A stretch of DNA of 64,000 nt from assembly GCF_000745345.1 (NCBI RefSeq), contig NZ_JQNR01000005.1, positions 2,542,001 to 2,606,000 on the forward strand, read 5' to 3'. How positions within the stretch are numbered: position 1 is the first letter of the stretch; every line of letters starts with the position of its first letter. The position numbers and the translations under genes are program-made. Shown here piece after piece: positions 59,803 through 64,000 of the stretch. This stretch comes from Actinacidiphila yeochonensis CN732 (GTDB lineage: Bacteria; Actinomycetota; Actinomycetes; Streptomycetales; Streptomycetaceae). The notes under the pieces are model-generated. The model was not told the origin of the DNA and searched no databases. It worked only from the letters and a program-made list of their open reading frames with translations.

Positions 59803-60275
59803 CCCAGTTTGAAGGCGAGGACGCCTATCTCGCCCGCGAGGTGCGCGGTCGACTCGGGGACGCCTCGGTCGACGAGCGCGGCGGTCATGGCGGCCGCGAG
59901 GCCGACGTTCTTGAGCAGGTCGCGCTCCCGAAGCTCGGCGCTGGCCGCGACGGCCGCCTTGAGGCGGGGGCCGATCTCGCGGTTCGCCGGGCCCATGGCG
60001 CTCGACGCGCGCTCCAGCCCGGCCGCGACCGCCTGGAGGGGGCCGGCTCCGTCAGGTGCCTCGGTGATGCCGTCGGCGAGCAGCCTGCTGAGCGTCTCCT
60101 GGCCGGCGACCAGCACCTCGCGCTTGTCGGAGAAGTGCCGGAAGAAGGTGCTCCGGGTGACGCCGGCGCGCTCGGCGATCTGCGCCACCGTGGTGGCGTC
60201 GTACCCCTGCTCGGTGAAGAGGTCGACGGCTGCGACGACGAGTCGCTGCGGTGCTCCTGGTTCCCATCTGGCCAT
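59697..60275 (-). CDS. TetR-family transcriptional regulator
   Basis: Regulator of 192 aa from ATG 60275. HTH: QRLVVAAVDLFTEQGYDATTVAQIAERAGVTRSTFFRHFSDKREVLVAG. Divergent from a NAD-dependent epimerase/reductase-like gene with two palindromes between them. Overlaps the end of the convergent ATP-binding gene by 106 bp. Confidence 0.92.
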   Translation of the reverse strand: MARWEPGAPQRLVVAAVDLFTEQGYDATTVAQIAERAGVTRSTFFRHFSDKREVLVAGQETLSRLLADGITEAPDGAGPLQAVAAGLERASSAMGPANREIGPRLKAAVAASAELRERDLLKNVGLAAAMTAALVDRGVPESTAHLAGEIGVLAFKLGYARWSESDRDDTEGLAPHALAALEELRAAAASLG

Positions 60276-60290
60276 GACGCCAGGATAGCG

Positions 60291-60349
60291 ATGGGACACC
60301 TGTCCCGTCACTCGTGTATGGTCAGTGATGGGACATGTGTCCCGTCACT
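60291..60349. promoter_or_regulatory. Two palindromic TetR operators
   Basis: GGGACACCTGTCCC (60293-60306) and GGGACATGTGTCCC (60330-60343), the second flanked by AGTGA/TCACT to give a longer palindrome (60324-60349). Their centres are 37 bp apart. They cover the divergent region between the TetR and reductase genes. Confidence 0.85.
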
Positions 60350-60362
60350 GACAGGAGAACTC

Positions 60363-61244
60363 ATGCACGTCTTCGTCACCGGCGGCACCGGCACCATCGG
60401 TTCCGCCGTCGTCGCCGAACTGATCGACGCCGGCCACACCGTTCTCGCACTGGCCCGCTCGGACGGCTCCGCCGAGACCCTGGAGGGCGCCGGCGCCAAG
60501 GTGCTGCGCGGAGAGATCGCGGACCTCGACGTCCTGCGCGCCGGCGCCGCGCAGTCCGACGGCGTGATCAGCCTGGCGTTCGGCCGCGACTACACCAGTC
60601 CGGACGCGCTCGCGCGTGCCGTCGCCGAGGAGAGCGCCGCGGTCGCCGCGCTGGGCCAGGAGCTCATCGGCAGCGACCGGCCGATCGTCACCGTCTCGGG
60701 TACGCCCTGGGTTCCGGGACGCGCCTCCACCGAGGCCGATCCGCTGCCGACCGACGGACCGGTGGGCGGTCGGGGCCGTTCCGTCAACGCGCTGCTGGAG
60801 CTGGCCTCGCGCGGTGTGCGCGCCACGGCCGTCCGCATGCCCCGTACCGTCCACAACGAGGGCCAGGGCGGATTCGCCGGCCTGATGACCGACGCGGCGC
60901 GCCGCACCGGAGTGGCCGGCTACCCGGGTGACGGCACCCAGCTCTGGCCGGCCGTGCACGCCCTCGACGCGGCGGTCCTGTTCCGCCTGGCCCTCGAAGC
61001 GGCGCCCGCCGGGACGGCCTGGCACGCCGTGGCCGAGGAGGGCGACGCGGTGCGGGACATCGCCGAGGTCATCGGCCGACGGCTGAACCTGCCGGTCGAG
61101 TCCGTCTCGGAGGAGCACTTCGGCCCGTTCGGCCCGATCTTCGCCATGGACCAGCCCGCGTCCAGCGCCCACACCCGCGAAGCCCTCGGCTGGCAGCCGA
61201 CGCACCTCAGCCTCCTGGAGGACCTGGAGAACATCCAGCCCTGA
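60363..61244 (+). CDS. NAD-dependent epimerase/reductase-like (extended SDR)
   Basis: Protein of 293 aa. Cofactor motif HVFVTGGTGTIGSAVVAELIDAGHTV; ends in ALGWQPTHLSLLEDLENI like atypical extended SDRs. The Tyr-x-x-x-Lys pair is not evident: the matching region is VTVSGTPWVPG. Start ATG 60363 has AGGAG. Likely target of the divergent TetR protein. Substrate unknown. Confidence 0.87.
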   Translation: MHVFVTGGTGTIGSAVVAELIDAGHTVLALARSDGSAETLEGAGAKVLRGEIADLDVLRAGAAQSDGVISLAFGRDYTSPDALARAVAEESAAVAALGQELIGSDRPIVTVSGTPWVPGRASTEADPLPTDGPVGGRGRSVNALLELASRGVRATAVRMPRTVHNEGQGGFAGLMTDAARRTGVAGYPGDGTQLWPAVHALDAAVLFRLALEAAPAGTAWHAVAEEGDAVRDIAEVIGRRLNLPVESVSEEHFGPFGPIFAMDQPASSAHTREALGWQPTHLSLLEDLENIQP

Positions 61245-61262
61245 CACCTGCCCGTTCGAGGG

Positions 61263-61306
61263 GCCCGGAGGCCGCCCGTTCCGTCACAGGGGCCGGGCCT
61301 CCGGGC
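61263..61306 (+). terminator. Hairpin after the epimerase-like gene
   Basis: GCCCGGAGGC (61263-61272) and GCCTCCGGGC (61297-61306) form a 10-bp stem with a 24-base loop. Probable terminator. A run of short CCCTGCC-type repeats follows (61325-61380). Confidence 0.55.
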
Positions 61307-61519
61307 GCCGCCGCTCCCTTGCCGCGCCTGCCCCTGCCCTTGCCTCTGCCCCTGGCCCTGCCCGTGGCTCTGTCCCTGCTTGCCCCGGCTTGCTCTCGCC
61401 CCGTCCGGGTAGGCGCGGGACGGCCGGTCGGGACGGTGGCATTGGACAACTCCCCTGGTCAGCAGCGAGAGTGGCGCCCGGCAGGGGCGCCGTCGGACAC
61501 CCCGGGGAGAAGGCACGAG

Positions 61520-61978
61520 ATGAACCGGCTGATCGCCCGCGTGTGGCGGGCCATCCGCGGCCCGTTGCAGTGGCGGGTGCTGTGGGTCGCGCACGCGAAG
61601 TTCGTGGTCGGGGTGACCGGGGTCGTCCGGGACGACGCCGGACGCGTTCTGCTGCTGCGCCATCGCATGTGGGCGCAGGGGCGCCAGTGGGGCCTGCCGA
61701 GCGGATTCGCCGCCAGGGGCGAGGAGTTCAGCGAGACCGTCGTGCGCGAGGTCCGCGAGGAGACCGGGCTGGAGGTCGCCCCCGGCCGCCTCGTCCGCCT
61801 CAAGAGCGGCTACCGGCTGCGGATCGAGCTGGCGTACGAGGCGGTGCTGGTCGGCGGGGAGCTGAAGCTCGACCCGTTCGAGATCCTGGAGGCCCGCTGG
61901 TGCTCACCCGATGAGCTTCCGGCGGAGATGCAGGACTCGCACCGCGAACTCATCCTGGGCCACGCCGTCCTCGGCTGA
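61520..61978 (+). CDS. Nudix hydrolase
   Basis: Protein of 152 aa. Nudix box GFAARGEEFSETVVREVREETGL fits G-x5-E-x7-REUxEExGU. ATG 61520 has GAGAAGG upstream; the frame is open back to 61319 through repetitive DNA that is unlikely to be coding. Substrate unknown. Confidence 0.88.
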   Translation: MNRLIARVWRAIRGPLQWRVLWVAHAKFVVGVTGVVRDDAGRVLLLRHRMWAQGRQWGLPSGFAARGEEFSETVVREVREETGLEVAPGRLVRLKSGYRLRIELAYEAVLVGGELKLDPFEILEARWCSPDELPAEMQDSHRELILGHAVLG

Positions 61979-62039
61979 CCCGCGACCCGAGGTGCCAGGC
62001 GCCCCGCCCGGGGGCGCTCATCACGTCCCGCGGCAGCCG

Positions 62040-62310
62040 CTACTCGGACCCGCTCCCGCGGAGGACGAAGTCGCGAGCCGCCTGGAAGGGTGCGAGCGAC
62101 GAGGTGTCCACCTCCTGGAGGGCGATGGCGATGGCCAGGTCGGTCTCGTCGGCGCCGCCGGTCACACCGAATCTGCGGCAACGGCCGGCGCCTGGGACGA
62201 ACCGCCCGTCGTCGATCGCGACGCGTGAACCGGGACGTTCCAACCGCAGCCTCTCCGACACACCCTTCGCGTACCCGTACGTGTAAGCGCGGTCCCGATA
62301 CCCGATGCGA
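62040..62310 (-). pseudogene. Truncated duplicate of the adjacent 191-aa gene
   Basis: The frame reads YRDRAYTYGYAKGVSERLRL...GGADETDLAIAIALQEVDTSSLAPFQAARDFVL, matching the C-terminal third of the next gene (IGYAGRQYAFTYLK ... GDADETDLAIAIALQSVDTTPLMPGVAVVSAFL). It has no own N-terminus or start. A partial tandem copy. Confidence 0.75.
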
Positions 62311-62328
62311 GAGTGCGGGCGGCGCCGG

Positions 62329-62904
62329 TCAGCCCCCGGCGCTGTTCGCCGAGGAACGCAAGAAGGCGGAGACGACCGCCACACCCGGCATGAGAGGGGT
62401 GGTGTCCACGCTCTGCAGGGCGATGGCGATGGCGAGGTCGGTTTCGTCGGCATCCCCGTGAACGGTGAAGTGGCGCCCGGAGCCCACCCCTTCGAGGAGC
62501 CCGCCCTCCTTGGTGACGATCCGGACTCCCGGGCGGGTGAGCTCCTTGTCGCCAGCGAGGCGCTTGAGATACGTGAAGGCGTACTGCCGCCCCGCGTAGC
62601 CGATGGTGAGGGCGCGGGCCGCGCGGGTCATACCGAGCGAGTTGTACGACAAGGTGCCTGGTGTCCCGGCGATTTCGATCCTCGCCTTGTGCGTGGAGGG
62701 CTGGCCGCGCGCGCCGATGCCCTCGATCCTCGTCTCGGGCAGGTGCTCTCCGACCAGTTCGACCCGCATCATCTGGTTGGGCCGCACGGGCCCGAGCGGC
62801 TTGACGTAGAAGACCATTGCCTCGCCGTAGGGCCCGGCCACGCCTCGGTATCCGTGGTGTGCCTGGTTGTCGAAGGGTTCGAGTTCGAAGGTGAAGTCGG
62901 GCAT
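62329..62904 (-). CDS. Hypothetical protein, possible partner of the adjacent effector-like gene
   Basis: Protein of 191 aa from ATG 62904, beginning MPDFTFELEPFDNQAHHGYRG. Soluble, no known domain. The conserved motif DADETDLAIAIALQSVD recurs in the truncated copy next to it. It directly follows a short gene that looks like the C-terminus of a type VII-secreted protein, the position of an immunity or accessory gene. Function unknown. Confidence 0.65.
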   Translation of the reverse strand: MPDFTFELEPFDNQAHHGYRGVAGPYGEAMVFYVKPLGPVRPNQMMRVELVGEHLPETRIEGIGARGQPSTHKARIEIAGTPGTLSYNSLGMTRAARALTIGYAGRQYAFTYLKRLAGDKELTRPGVRIVTKEGGLLEGVGSGRHFTVHGDADETDLAIAIALQSVDTTPLMPGVAVVSAFLRSSANSAGG

Positions 62905-62915
62905 GCGGCGTTCCC

Positions 62916-63131
62916 CTAGAAGTGCCAGTGGGTCGGATTGAGCTTGCTGGCCGCGCTCTTGGCGCCGTGGGCGATGTCGTGGCCGACGGTGCCGGCGGTG
63001 TGGTCGACCCACTTCGTCGCCTTGGCCGTGCCCGTCTTGATGTCACCCCAGTGCTCCACGACCTCCGCTCCCGCGTACACGCTGCCGGAGGCGATGGCTA
63101 GGCCGAAGGTCACCGGGTTCGGAGCGATCAT
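62916..63131 (-). CDS. C-terminal fragment resembling a WXG100/T7SS-linked protein
   Basis: Frame of 71 aa from ATG 63131: NPVTFGLAIASGSVYAGAEVVEHWGDIKTGTAKATKWVDHTAGTVGHDIAHGAKSAASKLNPTHWHF. This matches, from memory, the tail of large actinobacterial WXG100-type secreted proteins, whose long N-terminus is missing. The sequence upstream (63132 onward) belongs to another, plus-strand frame. Probably a truncated remnant. Confidence 0.5.
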   Translation of the reverse strand: MIAPNPVTFGLAIASGSVYAGAEVVEHWGDIKTGTAKATKWVDHTAGTVGHDIAHGAKSAASKLNPTHWHF

Positions 63132-63287
63132 CGCAGCGGGGACCTCCCGGCGGAGCCCGTGCTGCCCGGGGAGGTCGGCGCCGCGTCGGTGCTGCGTCTC
63201 GTACCCGCGCGGGCCGCCACGCTGTGGGAGCGGCTCACCGCACTGCTGCCCGACCCCGCCGACCTCGTCGCGGTCGGACAGCGCTGA
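63132..63287 (+). pseudogene. Orphan C-terminal fragment on the plus strand
   Basis: The plus frame ending at TGA 63285 reads DLPAEPVLPGEVGAASVLRLVPARAATLWERLTALLPDPADLVAVGQR, with coding-like composition but no start or upstream domain. It abuts the truncated minus-strand gene at 63131, so this is probably a recombination junction. Family not identified. Confidence 0.4.
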
Positions 63288-63338
63288 GCCGACGGGCCCG
63301 GGCCCGGCCGACGTGGCGGCCGGGCCCGGTTCGGGGGA

Positions 63339-64000
63339 TCAGCCGGCGGGCTTGAGGATCACCGGCAGGCGCTGGTGGCCGTTGGAGATCAGCGACGGTA
63401 CGCGGGGGAGCGCCTCGGCCGGCTCGGCGAGGGCCGCGTCCGGGAAGCGGTCGAAGAACGCCCGCAGTGCGATCGTGCCCTCCAGCCGGGCCAGCGGGGC
63501 GCCCAGGCAGAAGTGGACGCCGTGGCCGAAGGCCAGGTGCTCCGGGCCGGGGGTGGTGCGGGAGACGTCGAACGTGTCGGCGGTCTCGCCGTGCCAGTCC
63601 GGGTGCCGGTTGGCCGCCGCGTACGAGGCCAGGATCGGCTCGCCCTTGACGATCAACTGCCCGTCGGGCAGCTCGATGTCGCGGACGGCGTAGCGCAGTG
63701 GCAGGTGCTTGACGGCCGGTTGGAAGCGCAGGGTCTCCTCGATGACGCTGCCCCAGTCCGCCTGCCCGGAGCGCACCAGCTCCAGCTGCTCGGGGTGGCT
63801 GAGCAGCGCCGTGACGGCCTGGTCGATGAGGTTGACGGTGGTCTCGTAGCCGGCGCTGATCATCAGCAGCAGCGTGTCGCGCAGCTCCGCCTCGGTCATC
63901 CCGTCGCCGTCGCCCTCGGTGTCGCGGGCCGCTATCAGCAGCGAGGTCATGTCGTCGCCGGGCTCGTCCCGCCGGGTGGCGATCAGCGCGTCCAGCATCC
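63339..64000 (-). CDS. Cytochrome P450, N-terminus beyond the right edge
   Basis: The C-terminal 220 residues of a class I P450 are present. I-helix motif LLLMISAGYETTVNLIDQA, ExxR in EETLRFQPAVKHLP, and heme loop LAFGHGVHFCLGAPLARLE. Ends VILKPAG. The start lies outside the window. Substrate and redox partners unknown. Confidence 0.95.
   Translation of the reverse strand, partial: MLDALIATRRDEPGDDMTSLLIAARDTEGDGDGMTEAELRDTLLLMISAGYETTVNLIDQAVTALLSHPEQLELVRSGQADWGSVIEETLRFQPAVKHLPLRYAVRDIELPDGQLIVKGEPILASYAAANRHPDWHGETADTFDVSRTTPGPEHLAFGHGVHFCLGAPLARLEGTIALRAFFDRFPDAALAEPAEALPRVPSLISNGHQRLPVILKPAG

Overview
The window is high-GC actinobacterial chromosome, almost certainly Streptomyces or a close relative in the Streptomycetaceae. 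The support is strong GC bias at third codon positions, GTG/TTG starts, GTGA/ATGA stop-start overlaps, a cvnABCD conservon, XRE/DUF397/ATP-binding modules, a HAIR (HspR) site before lon, and DasR-like sites before a chitinase. I saw no rRNA, tRNA or CRISPR array.

Layout. 1-6.6 kb: a two-component system cut by the left edge, a spermidine-synthase-like protein, a SAM methyltransferase and Lon. 6.7-9.1 kb: GH25 lysozyme, MarR regulator, PP2C-like protein behind a hexanucleotide repeat. 9.6-15.4 kb: conservon cvnABCD (cvnA carries two frame breaks) followed by a StyA-type flavin monooxygenase. 15.5-18.7 kb: secreted NlpC/P60 hydrolase and a frameshifted GH18 chitinase. 18.8-24.2 kb: small protein, TetR, DUF4239 membrane protein, Pro-rich exported protein, and a divergent pair of diiron proteins. 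24.3-30.5 kb: two ECF sigma factors, each coupled to a membrane-anchored partner, with a Clp-N protein, a CapA protein and a polysaccharide deacetylase between them. 30.7-34.6 kb: a FtsW/PBP pair and a pentapeptide-repeat protein. 34.6-40.8 kb: sparse DNA with a gene remnant, a small secreted peptide with a strong regulated promoter beside a LuxR-type regulator, an orphan CebR-type operator, an oxidoreductase and a small membrane protein. 40.8-47.5 kb: a glutamine amidotransferase, a P450, and a complete osmoprotectant ABC transporter. 47.7-52.9 kb: TetR/oxidoreductase and LysR/SDR divergent pairs and a DUF4157 protein. 53-64 kb is accessory DNA: a GntR/acyltransferase/acyl-CoA dehydrogenase/Nudix cassette, a Tn3 transposase remnant, duplicated DUF397 genes with an XRE regulator and ATPase, a TetR/epimerase pair with two palindromic operators, a Nudix gene, fragments resembling a type VII effector locus, and a P450 cut by the right edge.

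Themes. Cell-envelope genes recur (lysozyme, NlpC/P60, FtsW/PBP, deacetylase, CapA, two envelope-type ECF systems). Many local regulators face their targets across clear palindromes. Single-base frame breaks in G/C-rich tracts affect cvnA twice and the chitinase once, and may affect the kinase at the left edge and a small membrane gene at 47.7 kb. This could be real decay or uncorrected sequencing indels, so products of those genes should be read with caution.
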